Shown here: positions 48,172-60,816 of the stretch, one piece after another
How the letters are laid out: each line of letters opens with the position of its first letter
Numbering within the stretch: the first letter of the stretch is position 1
Assembly: GCA_026008535.1 (NCBI GenBank)
Contig: BRKX01000014.1
Location: 26,077,194 to 26,141,193, forward strand
DNA length: 64,000 bases
Direction of reading: 5' to 3'
Source: Perilla frutescens
Taxonomy: Eukaryota > Streptophyta > Magnoliopsida > Lamiales > Lamiaceae
Made by a program: the position numbers and the translations under genes
The notes under the pieces: generated by a model
Databases searched by the model: none
Told to the model about the DNA's origin: nothing
Seen by the model: only the letters and a program-made list of their open reading frames with translations

Positions 48172-48341
48172 GGGTCTACGTTTCTGTAGACTTTGCTAAA
48201 AAAAAATCATCACCCGTCTGCCGCATCGCGCCGAGAAAAGGTAATGAGTTCAAGTTATGCTAATGTTTATGAAATTATGAAATATTTTTATATTTATTTA
48301 TTTTTAGTCCTCGAAATTGACTATAAGAATTATATGTTTAG

Positions 48342-48779
48342 ATGTTTGGTTGGAAATTAGTACCCAGGGTAAGGACCAGGAGACGTGTGCAAGCCGATAA
48401 GAAAAATTCATCACAAATGACGAGACATGCCATGCTATGGAATAAATTCATGCAAATAAAATGGAATTACGAATACAGAGTGGAAGAATATTTGCTAAAG
48501 CTACGAGGAAGATGGGAAGTTATAAAGAAAGAAGGTGGCCGATATGGACACGTGAAAGCTGCCGAGAAAATAATCAGCATTGTTCCCACCCAAATTAAAG
48601 ATTGGGTTGAACTGGTTCTTGAAGAGTTAGTGGAATACGTATCTGAAGAAGATGATTTGTTCGACGCATTTATATCCGATACTTTAGGAATTTGGCGAGA
48701 TCTAGTTTACAGTGAAGGGTGGAGAACTAAGAATCAAGATTCCAACAGAAGAAAATTCGAATCTAGTAGTGAAATCTAA
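48342..48779 (+). CDS. 145-aa ORF upstream of gag, unknown, helical, copia-gag-like pattern
   Basis: The ORF is uninterrupted, unlike the gag that follows. It is rich in Lys, Arg, Glu and Trp. The stretch ALWNKFMQIKWNYEYRVEEY, then LLKLRGRWEVIKKEGG and AEKIISIVPTQIKDWVELV, follows the pattern of the UBN2 gag domain of copia elements (Trp, a helix with VEEY..KL, then a conserved Pro after a leucine/isoleucine strand). It has no zinc knuckle and no membrane segment. It may be a second structural protein, a remnant of another gag, or a captured exon. I cannot assign a function. Confidence 0.5.
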   Translation: MFGWKLVPRVRTRRRVQADKKNSSQMTRHAMLWNKFMQIKWNYEYRVEEYLLKLRGRWEVIKKEGGRYGHVKAAEKIISIVPTQIKDWVELVLEELVEYVSEEDDLFDAFISDTLGIWRDLVYSEGWRTKNQDSNRRKFESSSEI

Positions 48780-48952
48780 TAAGAGGCTGAGAAACGATTG
48801 ATATGGGACATGTGGAAGAAGAAATAAATTATTATATTTATGTTGTTATTATGGATTAAGTTTTATTTTAGTGGAATTATTAATGAAATAGTTATCTACG
48901 TTTGGTTTTTAAGTTTTAATTCTTTCGCTAATAGACTCGATAAATAGGAATC

Positions 48953-50029
48953 ATGGTCAAAAGACGCCGTAATGTTCGAGCTGATAGTGAGGAAACTCAA
49001 TCGGATGATGACAACGCAAGATGGGGCCCTCGCAATCGTCCAACCTTTGTGCAAGAGCTGACGCAAGCTTTAAGGCAGGCCATACCTCAAAACGCCCCTC
49101 CACCGAGGAATGAAGGTAATGCTATGGTGAAACAGTTCCGACAGATGGCTCCGCCCAAGCTAAAGGGAAACAAAGGACCACTTGACACGGAGGAGTGGAT
49201 ATTTGAGCTGGAGCGGATTTTCAAGCACCTCGATTGTACGGATGCGGAAAAGATATCATGTGCTATTTTTCAACTGATCGGAGATGCAGGACATTGGTGG
49301 CAGAGTTTGGCAAGTGTCATGACAGCAGAACGTCGTCGAAATCTAACTTGGGCTGAGTTCAAGAATTTGATCTTAGGAAAGTTTTTCCCGAAGGCCTACC
49401 GAAAGCAGAAAGAGCTGGAGCTAATAAATTTACGGCAAGGGAGCATGATGGTTATGGAGTATGAGAGGAAGTTTAACCAGCTTTCTCGATATGCTCCGCA
49501 CTTGGTGGATACTGAAGAAAAGAAGGCGAGTAACTTCGAGTAGGGGTTACGCCCAGAGATCGCAGGGATCCTAGCCGCTTGAGGAACTATTGCAACATAC
49601 TCGAAGGTAGTAGAACGAGCTCAAGCTGTAGCTAGTCGCCTCAATTTGGAGAACTCTGCTTCCAGACACCCAACTAACCATGGGAAAAGATGTTGAGATG
49701 AAAATGATGAAGATAAAGAATCTCATTTTGAGAAGAAATCGAGGCAGAATGAAGATAGAAATTTTAGAACGTCATCCACTAAACCGTTTTGTCCACAATG
49801 TCGCAAACATCACAATGGAGAATGTCATTTCAGACGGAATGCGTGTTATTGGTGTCACGAGGAAGGACACATAGCCCCGAATTGTCCCAAACTTCAACAA
49901 AGGAATCTTCCAAGAAGAGAAAATGCAGAAAGGAGAGGAAACAACGAAAGAAGAGGGAACGCTAAAAGAGAAGAAAATGCGAGAGGAAGAGGTAACGCCC
50001 GTGCATATGCCATGAATCGTGAGGTGTAG
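48953..50029 (+). pseudogene. Gypsy gag with zinc knuckle (three in-frame stops)
   Basis: One frame of 359 codons. It starts MVKRRRNVRADSEE; the Retrotrans_gag domain spans about residues 55-195 (PPKLKGNKGPLDTEEWI, HWWQSL, FFPKAYRKQKELELINLRQG, YERKFNQLSRYAPHLV). Near residue 285-310 come CPQC.HH..C and the CCHC knuckle CYWCHEEGHIAPNC, then a basic Arg/Asn-rich tail. Internal stops are TAG at 49541, a TGA near 49579 and a TGA near 49694; no frameshift. It is close to intact and could be inactive only through nonsense changes. Confidence 0.9.
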
Positions 50030-50450
50030 CAAAGAGAAAGACGACGCTAGGTTAAGTATTAAGCGATTTGTATGGGAGACATTTTAATTTAGGAATTGTA
50101 ATAAAGGTCGTGATCAATAAGGAATAAATTTTAAGTGGGTTACTAGGGATGAATTTATTTTTTGGAAATAATGATGAATTGAATTTCTCAATGACATAGT
50201 TCTTTTAAGGAGAAGATGAGAATGGAGGATTAGAGACGTATCAACTTATCGTGGATATCTTTAAGAGGCCTTTTAAGGTAGCTAATTTAGAACTCTGTGG
50301 AATATCTAGTGATCCATTTTATTTTAGAATATAAGTGAAATGAGCACGTTAAGGTTTGAGACAGTAGAAGCATTTAAGTTGAGAGGACATTATGTTAGGA
50401 ATCTCAATTCAAGGGTAAGGTGAGTAAATTTCGAGGACGAAATTCTTTTT
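50030..50450 (+). other. Non-coding tail of the gag-only element
   Basis: No pol motif is visible. It ends in AAATTTCGAGGACGAAATTC, the conserved sequence before the polypurine tract in this gypsy group. Confidence 0.6.
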
Positions 50451-50463
50451 AAGTGGTGAAGGA
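50451..50463 (+). other. Polypurine tract of the gag-only element
   Basis: AAGTGGTGAAGGA directly precedes the 3' LTR start TGTAGCGACCC. Confidence 0.8.
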
Positions 50464-51921
<1,458 letters not shown>

Positions 51922-52689
51922 ACACACAAATGATTTATAGAGGTTCGAAGTCTCAAACTCCTACGTCCTCTCTTCCTTCCGCAGAAGGGCAACTTCACTA
52001 TATAACTTGAGTTTCTTTACAAATTACACAATGAAGGACAGTTGACTGAACCTGGTAACTGCTTGCTACCTCAGCGGGTCGATGGCTCACACTTGAAGTC
52101 CCTAACTGCTCGCTAGGAAGGTAGGTGCTATTGATGTCTTTACAAGGTTTTAGATCTCTTTCGATCTTCAAGAGGTTAGTCTTGAACAGGGGGTATCAAC
52201 TGATGTGCTCCTTCAATTGAGCTGGATAGTTGATCGTTGTATTGCTGAAACTGAGAAGGCTGCCCTAGATGGTTTATCAACAGCTGGCTGAATGTTTTGA
52301 CTCTTTGAATTCTTCTTCTCAGTTGGACTCTCGCAGTTTTTAGCAAATGCTGAACTTGGGCTATGTGGGAGGGATAAAGAAAGCTCTGCTTGAATGAAGG
52401 CTTCAAGAATAAGTATTGCGAAAAGTCTCGGAGGCAAGAGTGTTTAAAACTTTGATTCACTCGTCTTTTATAGAGGAGTGATTTTATGACCGTTGAGTTC
52501 CATTGATCGGTGGCTCTCTGTTAGTTCATCAATGGCAGATGGTCTTTATTGATTGCTGGAGCTTTTGATTGAAGTAGCCGTTGCTTTGCCAATCGATCTC
52601 CATTGGATATTTAACTCCAGGATCTCCGTTGAAGCATTTATTCCAAGATTCACCGGTTGAGCAATAACTCCAAGGTTCTCTGGCTACCA

Positions 52690-53010
52690 GTTCTGAGCTT
52701 CAGTTTTAGCAACTTTGAGTTCCAGTTGGCAGTTTTGAACTTGTCTGTTCAGTTCGACTATTACTCCAGCTAGCAATTCTAAGCTTGTATGCTTAGTTTG
52801 GCTATTGCTCCAGTTGGCAGTTCTGAGCTTGACAGCTCAGTTTGGCTATTGCTCCAGTTGGCAGTTTTGAGCTTGTCAGCTCAGTTTGGCTATTGCTCCA
52901 GTTGGCAGTTCTGAGCTTGTCTGCTCAGTTCGGCTATTACTTCAGTTGACAGTTCTGAGCTTCTTCCTCTAGTTCGGCTATTTCTCCAGTTTGCAGTTCT
53001 AAGCTTGTCA
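52690..53010 (+). repeat. 44-bp minisatellite in the solo LTR
   Basis: About six degenerate units, each with TTGGCTATTGCTCCAGTTGG and CAGTTCTGAGCTTGTC; the best two adjacent units are exactly 44 bp apart. The flanking sequence (53010-53400) decays into shorter CAGTTTG words. Confidence 0.8.
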
Positions 53011-53820
53011 GTTTGACTAATCATTCTTAAGCTCTCTTGTCAGCTTGACTATTCACAAGTTGTTGACTAGCTTGTCAGTTTGACTGCTTTCTCTTAAGTT
53101 TTCTTGTCAGCTTGACTGATCATAAGCTGGCTGACTTCAGTTCTGGCCTTTAGCTGATTTGTCTGTTTACTTCAGTTTGGCCATCAGTTGGATACTTCCA
53201 GTCTTCAGTTTAAACTCATCTCATATCAGTTTCTTTAGTCTAGTCGATTCTTTTCTCCCTCAGCTCAGCTGACTTAGCTGTCAGTTTGTTTCGACTGGTT
53301 CGTCTCTTTGAATCCTCAGTTGAATTGAGTTCTGACTGGTTGGCGTATCCTCCCAGCTGGTAAACCATACTCCAGTTTGGTTGACTTCAGCTTTGATTAA
53401 GTTCCTCTTTGATGCTCTGGATTGGTAAGCTCAGATCTACAGCTTGAATTTTAGTCAGTTTTTCATAAATAGTTTTAACATCTTATCAAAACCTTATCTA
53501 GAGGTTCCTTGATAGTTTTTCCTAATAGTTTAGCTACTCATATTGTATTCAACATCCAAAGAAACTAAATACAAATAAATAACTGTCATGATAATCCAGA
53601 ATGAATAAAGCATAAAATAAAACTTAGTCTTATGATGTGTTTCTTCAATCTCTCGATGGTCTCTTCTCTGACTTCTCTGGGAAGTCTCTGCTGTGTCTAT
53701 AGGGTAAAAAGTGATGATAATTTCATGTAAAACAACCCTTAAATAGCTGGGGAAAATTCCAAGCCCGAGATGGAAACGAACTGGGCCGAAAAGGAAAATC
53801 CGCGGAAAAAGCCAAATAAT

Positions 53821-53950
53821 AACACGGTCCGTGCAGTCCACCATAGCACGGGCCATGCTAGCTTAGCACGGTCCGTGCAGTCCCTCCAGTGTGTTCTGCC
53901 TTGATTTCACTCCTTAGCACGGGTCGTGCAAGCATTGCACGGTCCGTGCT
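53821..53950. repeat. Cluster of GCACGGNCCGTGC palindromes in the E2 LTR
   Basis: Five near-palindromic 13-14 bp words (GCACGGTCCGTGC and variants) lie within 130 bp. Each can fold or serve as a symmetric protein site. They sit in the U3-proximal part of the LTR, about 260-380 bp from its start. Confidence 0.8.
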
Positions 53951-54205
53951 AACCCACTGCACTTCCGTTGTGCATGTTTTTGACGCTTTCTCATCTTGAT
54001 CAAGCCTCAACTTGAACCACAAAGGCTAGGAACAGGATTTCACCAACTCTAATAGCTTTTTAGTCCAAATTCCTGTAGAATTACATCAAAACCTAATCTT
54101 TTCCAAACAAGTGAAATCCGAATAAAACATGAATTAAAGCACCTATTAAATATTCAAAACCAATCCAAAACAAACTCTAAATAAGTGCAAAAATCCAGTT
54201 TATCA

Positions 54206-55568
54206 ACTCCCCCAAACTTAGAGACATGTTCGTCCTCGAACATCTGAGAAACATAAAAGAACTAATGTGCGGAATATCAAATGTGCAGAGCTTTAAAGAG
54301 AGTAAACTGAGTTTTTGCCTTATCAAGTATGTAAATCAAAACCACAATGCACCAAGACAAACTCAAAGAAATCGTGCCTTCACAAAGTGAACCTCTCCAG
54401 GTGTGTATTTTTCTCTCATCACACAAGTGTTTATAAAGTAGTGTTTACGCTCAAAATCAAATCAATGCATATAATTTACCATAGGCTTGCAATCAATCTC
54501 ATCTCTCCACTATAAAAACGTGTGCTTCAAAGTAAAAATCAACAAGGACTTTTCATTGGTTGTAATGTAGGCTTCGGCTAAGGTGGAAAAATTTTGGCTG
54601 AGTGACTAAGTTAAAATAACTCCGACACCCTCCAAATAAATAACACTCCAACTCCACAGTAGAATCCTTTTGGATCCTCTTCCAACCTTTTCATCCTTCT
54701 ACAATGTTCACTCAATTTCTAGCCCCATTAGACTCTTCGAGTCTCATTTAATTTCCCTGGTATAATTTTTTTAATTTCCATGCTCTTTTTTTTCTTCACT
54801 TGTTTGAAGTGATCAATGCGAGCATCTAAATCCATACCAACTTTTTCGGGCTATACAACCTCTACCTCAACCCCAACTACCCATCGTTCCATAAATTTTC
54901 AACTATCCTTTCTCCACAAGTTTTTCAATGCAAAGGTACTCAAAGAAATAGGCTTCAAGGCTCAACGTGGCTGACTAAGGATAATTATTTTATCAGAACA
55001 GTGTATGGGTAAAATTGGCTAACAAGAATGGCCTTAAATCACTTTCAAACTATCAACACACAACACGTAGTCTCGAGAAAGATATGGAGGCAAGTTCTAG
55101 AGATCACACACAAGATTGATATACACACCAGAAACGAATAAGACTACAAGTCTTAGGCTCAAAATCTCTCATGCTCAATCACTTTCAAAGGCATAAATTC
55201 TATAAGTCAATCAAAGCACACAGTGATCCATCAAGACAAACTTAATTGGCAAATTTTCAAATAATACAATCCCATCATTAGCTACTCGAATTTCCACAAC
55301 TTCAACTTCCACATTACCCGAATATTCTCAAACATCTTAGTACAGACCAATTTTAAATAAACACAATTCCAGAGATAGAATCCAAAGCAACATCACCACT
55401 AAACGAAATAAAAAAATAAAACAAAAGAAAAACAACCTAAACACATAAAATAAAAAGGGATAGACTCAGGATACTACCACACCAACCCCCTCCCCTAAAC
55501 TTATTCATACGCCAGGAGAATAAGTTTGGAGGGAAAAGAAGTGGAGTATCCTGAAAGAAATGAACTCA
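54206..55568 (-). other. Post-ORF non-coding region of E2, with polypurine tract at 54206-54218
   Basis: No ORF of note. It parallels 57513-59048 of E1: both have a CTCCCCCAAACTTA start followed by GTCCTC-AAC, a GGCCTTAAATCA word, and a purine-rich block close to the ORF end. It includes the conserved AAGTTT-GGGG-type words near 55490. Confidence 0.5.
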
Positions 55569-56869
55569 CTAAGGCGGAGGCTCAGGAAACTGTAGGCCCC
55601 ACTGCTGCATCATCTGCATCATAGCAGCAACATTCGTGTTGATGGAGGTCACATCGCCCCGCATCTCCCGTATATCAGTCTCAATAGAGGCAACTCATCC
55701 CTCCAAAGAATCCATCCGATCCTCAGGACTCAAATGGCGTCGTCTATGCCTTCCAGACTGAGAGCTACTGGGCTGAGTCTCGATCGTGGGAGCACTCAAG
55801 CTAGCTCTCATGGTGCTGTCTCCTTCATCCTGCTGCTCCTCTGTCTCCTCCTCCTCAAGCAATTGCCCCACACGAGTAGTGAAAGGTCGGGTAGGCGGAG
55901 ATTCAACAATGACCCTCAAAGGGCAGGAGTGATCATCCGCCAGTTCTGGTGGTCGTGCCAGCCAGACATGTGGGTGAGGGCACAATTCGGCAGTGGGAAG
56001 TGCCCTCGCAGCTTCTAAGTGAAGTAACACCTCTGGGCTCAATCAACTTTGATGAAGTCCATATTCATCAGGACTTCGAAATTCAGCAAAGAGTTGCCCT
56101 GCAACTCCTCCCAGTCAGAGTAATCAATCCCACAGTAGTCAGCAAGTGGAGTGATCATGCCTCCATACATCAAAATGCCTCCACACTTCATGGAGATCTG
56201 GCTCAAATGCTCCGCTATGTGGGCTCCCAAATCGAACGGCTCGCCCCTCAACAGGCACTATAGGAAGTAGAGCTCACGAGTCTGAATACTCCCTCCATCA
56301 TAGCGGATGAAAGCGGCATTGGAAAATGCTTTTTGCAGAAAATGGAACACCAGGTTCCTGATCGACGAGCCTTTGTCCACCCTCGGGTCAAATTCGTGGG
56401 GCAGCGCCTCATCATGGGCCTGAGTCAGCTGGCGCCAGAATGAAATGCGGTCATAGTCGTCATGCTCCTCATACTCCCCTCCAGGATTGCCATGGATAAC
56501 ATTCAGCTCCTCAGCGGTGAGAGCAAACTGGCGATTATCCAGCTGAAATGTAATACAAATCACAGAGGCAGGATTCTGGTTCTTTTTTATCTTCATGGAG
56601 CACAAAAACTCCAACATCATCTGTCTGTATGAGGGCCATCTCTAAGAAAAGATGCGGGTAAGACTCCCGCGCTCACACAATGCCTAGAAGTCATCATGCA
56701 ATCCTAGAGATCGCAAGCAGTCACTGTCTGGGTAGCGAAAAGGGATGTAATCAATCTAGACAAGCTTATCCCATTTCTCGCGGAAAGCGGGGTCAGTAAA
56801 GACTACCCCGAAAGTCTGTGGATCATTGTGGTCTTGAGCCCCCTGACCCCCTCGTCTCCTAACGGCCAT
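55569..56869 (-). pseudogene. Post-pol ORF of E2, 'putative plant transposon protein' domain (broken)
   Basis: The probable start is ATG at 56869 (MAVRRRGGQGAQ). A domain resembling the PF20167 family follows (ITFQLDNRQFALTAEELNVI, RELYFL, GGILMYGGMITPLADYCGID), then an acidic Gln/Glu stretch, an Arg-rich segment (SGRHRRRHLSPEDR) and a short helical tail ending PEPPP at 55569. Seven internal stops (five TAG, two TGA) and one frameshift near 55925-55990. The same product order occurs at 59049-60797. Athila-group elements carry an extra, sometimes called env-like, ORF in this position; I see no signal peptide or membrane segment, so I do not call it an envelope protein. Confidence 0.75.
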
Positions 56870-57111
56870 AGTACCAACAAACTTATCATGTGAGTGGAGA
56901 ATTAAAAAAGAACAACATTACTAACAACCAAGTCACCATCTCCAAGCGACTTAATCCATATGCATTCAAATATAAAACACTCAAAGCCATACAATTCAAG
57001 TAATTCCACAAGACTTTCTTAGCAAAAACAAAACATCCAAGCATATGCTAGCATCTGTCACATGCCCAAGAAAACTCAATACCAAACAATTAAAGCAACC
57101 TTGAGCTCAAA
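56870..57111. other. E2 sequence upstream of its ORF, up to the E1 LTR
   Basis: A/T-rich, corresponding in position to the intron-like region of E1 (60817-61896). Where E2 stops and E1 starts is not certain. Confidence 0.35.
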
Positions 57112-57512
57112 TGTTGATAAAAGAAGCACAAAGAAACAACATTGAAGTCCTAAGCTTCCCTAGAACAAGAGAAATGTGTCTAAGCATAACCAAACATCAA
57201 TTCCATACGCAAGACGGTGTCACTCAAATTAAGTTTTTCTTGTCTTTTCTGAGGTGCTCACGCTTCATGGTCACGTTTTGGCCCAAATTAAGTTTTTCTT
57301 GTCTTTTCTCGTCTTTGTGCACGCGTTGATCGATCGACTCCCAATTTGACTCCTTTTGGCATTTGCTTTCCCCAAAAACTCCCTAAATTGGTCACATTAT
57401 ACCAAACAAGAGAGTCAAACATTATTAACATTATTTACCAAATATATACATGATAACTAAGTGCAAATGCACTTAAAATGAGTCCAAATGAGTGCAATTT
57501 ATGCACTCATCA
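57112..57512 (-). repeat. 3' LTR (start well defined, end uncertain) of Athila-like element E1
   Basis: On the minus strand the LTR starts TGATGAGTGCATAAATTGC at 57512 after the polypurine tract AAGTTTGGGGGAGT (57513-57526). A possible end TTATCAACA lies at 57112, which would make a 401-bp LTR. Related LTRs are longer, so truncation is as likely. Two direct copies of TTAAGTTTTTCTTGTCTTTTC (first 20 bases: TTAAGTTTTTCTTGTCTTTT) occur near 57231 and 57287. Confidence 0.5.
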
Positions 57513-59048
57513 ACTCCCCCAAACTTAAATATTTGTTTGTCCTCAAACAAAACAAGAGTAGAAGGACAAGGTAATTGAGCATATTGGAATCAAGATGGCA
57601 ATTGCTTCAAAAATTCAAAATCAAAATAATGCATAGATGACAGTGGCAATCAATAATAAACAAGATCATCAAAATCATCATGATACAATTTGTGAAGTTC
57701 AAACTCTCTCAAGGTTCAATAGACGCTCATTCTCGAGTGTATGGGCTAGAAGTGTATCGCTCAAGGTCTAAAGTGCACTAGAATTCTACCATATGCTTGC
57801 AAAGTGACTTCAATCTCCACTACTTAGTGTGTGTTTTCAACCAAGAATCATTAAAGTCTTTTGGGATTGTAGTGAAGGCTTTTCGGAAAGGTAGGTATAT
57901 ATTTGGCTAAGTGACTTCCCAACATTACCAATTTTATTACCAATCTGGTAGAACAAATCAAGTTCTCTTCTACCCTTATTTCTTCAACCCATATTTGTTT
58001 GAGATTTTTCTAAATTTCTTTCAATATTTCATACTTTGTGATGCATATGTAGAACTATCTTTCTTAGACTCCATTTTCAATTATGATCAAGATGGTTCAC
58101 TTTCTTGTGTTCTTTTCTATCACAAGAGTATTCATTGTTTTATCCTTTTTCATTTTCCAAGATTTTATTTGAAAGAGTCCACAAAAATCTTGCCAATTAT
58201 TCCATTCCCAACCTAAACAAATCAATAAAATAGTTTCAAGGCTCAAAGGGCTTGCAAGGAATTAAATTTATATTGGAAGGTTAAAAATTTGTATTTTTAT
58301 GAGGTTTAGACAACAGATGGCCTTAAATCATTTTCAAGAGATCAAACACACCACTGTAACCTCAATCAAGTTACAAAGCAAGTTCTAGAGAAAACATAGT
58401 GCACTATGAAGACCAATAATCACTCATCAAAGAAAAGATTACACTTGTGTAATCTTTGGATCAAAATCTCTCCACGGTAAGTTTTTCCTTCCCAAATTGT
58501 ACTTTTGAGACATTAAAGAACTTTGGTTACAAAATCATGCCATGACATTATGCTTTTTATCAAAATTTGCAAAAACTTTTTCAACATAAGCTCATGCTCA
58601 TCAAGGATTCCAATTTCATCAATAATCATGCTCTCAACACCCCTATTATTGTTGCAAGAACATACACCTATTTAAGTCAAAACAACCCCAATCCACAATC
58701 ATAAGGCAGTTTAACAAAAGCATAGATGAAATATCACATGCTCATGAAGCAAAACGGCATGCGATATCATAATCCATCAACTACCATCATCCATACATAC
58801 CAACGAAGAATATAAAATCCTAACATAATCCAAACATAAATAAAAACATAAGCATGCGAGCATGCTCCAATATCCGAAAGTATACATAAATAGATAAGTC
58901 TTAGGAAATAACGCAGTAAAAAGTTCATGGAACTGAGCAGAAAAGTTCCTTGCCAACCACTACTCTCTCCCCCTCCCCCAAACTTATTTTGATCCAAAGG
59001 AGGAAATAAGTTTGGAGGCAAAAAGGTGGTGGCAAGGGTCACTAACGC
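57513..59048 (-). other. Post-ORF non-coding region of E1 with polypurine tract
   Basis: Parallel to 54206-55568 in E2. Short ORFs here (for example 57911-58216) are readings of T-rich sequence. A purine block with AAGTTTGGGGGAGG occurs again near 58970-58985, a second polypurine-like site 1.4 kb upstream of the LTR. Confidence 0.5.
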
Positions 59049-60797
59049 TCAATGAGGTGGCTGCTGCTGATGAGAAGACTGGTGGGGATGTGGAGACTAC
59101 AAAGAGGATGAAGATGGCATGAATTGTGAAGGCTGGAATTGCTGGAACTGTTGAGAGGAGGAGGCCATGAATTGACCCGTCGGCATCGGCTGAAAATGCT
59201 GTGAAGAAGATGACGAGGCCATGAACTGTCCACTCAAAAACTGCTGCAATGACTGGAATGGCGGCTGCTGCTGAAAATGTTGCTGATGCTGGTAGGAGTT
59301 GTAGGGAGTCATCTGCTGGTGCTGAGATGGGGTATAGGGCTGCTGCTGTGACCCAGACCCGATGTTCATGCCCCTGAAGATCCCGGCTAGGTCCTGTATC
59401 TCTGATCAGAATGAGCCCATATTATCAGCAAGTCCCCTGATGTCACCCCTAAGACCTATAAACCTCTCATCAATATCCGTCTGTATGGCATGAAATCTGT
59501 CATTTACACTGGACTGAATCTGTCCCATCCTGTCATGCATGTCGTGTCGAATATCATCGAATCTCGTGTACATGTCTTGCCTTAGTGCTCCGAACTCATC
59601 GTGCACATCATCCCTCCAATTGTACATGGTCTCCTCTAGTGCATCAAAGCGGCCAGTAATCTATTCTTCATTGAAACGCCGTCCACGTCTGAATGCAGCT
59701 GAAGATGACCCTTCTCCTCCTGTTTCACCTCCGTCATCTCCTTGGCCCTCAGGATTACCTCGAATCCCTCGTTGTTGCCCTGCTATACCCATAGCTTGAA
59801 GATGGGCAACTGTCTCCATCTTCTAATTTCTCCTCTCAGTCCAATTCGACACATGTGTGAGAGCTTGATTTGGCAAAGTGAATGTCCCCCCAGCTCGCAT
59901 GTTCAGCAGAAATTGATTTAGATCCGAGGCTAGCATTTTCACATTCCTAAGGTGATTGAGGTTGATCATTCTCAACCCTGGTGTATGCAACTCTTCTGTT
60001 AGGTCGACATTGAAGTAATTTGCTATTGGAGTGATCAATCCGCCAAGGCAAATGTGTCCACTGTCGAGGTGGGATTGTCGAAACATCTGCTCAATTAGGA
60101 AGGCACCAAAGTTCAAGTGTCTTTCATTCAACATAGCCCACAAAGCAAACAACTCCTTCGTCCTCAGCCCACTGTTGTCTCTTCTTGTCCAACTGGTGTT
60201 GGCAAGGATTCGGTATAGGTATCGAAAGTCCGGGTTGGGCATAGCGGATGCCTTGGCCATACTAGAGCTGTAATTCTCCATCTCCGTCTCTGTGAGGCAT
60301 AGAAGGCGGTAGGTGACATTTTGGTCGAATTCTCGGGGCTTATGGTAAATGCCCTCCTGTGTGGCCCCAAAAATCTCATTCAACTCATCTACTGTTAGCT
60401 CGCGGTCTTGGTTTCCAAGCCGGAAAGTACATCGAACCGGCCCCTTCTTGTCTGTCCTCTTTATGTCAAAAGTGCTCATCACCTCCTTTACTAGGCGGGG
60501 ATATGTCAAACAATCCCGCTCTAGAGCTTGGAGCCAACCAATTCGGTCCAAGAGCTACCACACATCATCTTTGATACCAAGGGCTTCGCATGTTCCCTCG
60601 TGCACAAACTTGGTGGTTGCAATGGTGACGTTGAAGATTCGATTTCAGTTCTCAATATGTTCCTCATCATGGAGGACGACCCCATACCTCATTGGATGGC
60701 TTGCCGGCAAGTCCTCATCTTGACCCTTGTCTTCCGCCTCAATCTCGGGGTCGGACTCAATATGTGTCCTCTTAGAAGACCTCTCTCTTCTTGGCAT
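59049..60797 (-). pseudogene. Post-pol ORF of E1: transposon-protein domain, coiled coil, Gln-rich tail
   Basis: A single frame of 583 codons from ATG 60797 (MPRRERSSKRTHIESD) to TGA 59049. The first third is acidic, then comes a PF20167-like domain (CTFRLGNQDRELTVDELNEI, LFALWAMLNERHLNFG, GGLITPIANYFNVD). A repetitive amphipathic stretch follows (FGALRQDMYTRFDDIRHDMH, about 59600-59430), likely coiled coil, and a Gln/Ser-rich low-complexity end (59369-59100). It is broken by six internal stops (four TAG, two TGA) but no frameshift. Its place downstream of pol matches the extra ORF of Athila-group elements. Function unknown; no membrane segment seen. Confidence 0.78.
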
Positions 60798-60816
60798 TTT
60801 GGGGTGAGATTGGTAC

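Noticed and set aside
55734..56263. Plus-strand ORFs of 94 and 104 residues
   Set aside because: They are antisense shadows of the E2 post-pol ORF.
57911..58216. 101-residue ORF in the E1 tail
   Set aside because: Phe/Tyr-rich reading of T-rich DNA, opposite to the element's coding strand.
59049..60797. Programmed stop-codon readthrough in the E1 ORF
   Set aside because: Six stops in one ORF and different contexts at each point to decay rather than recoding.
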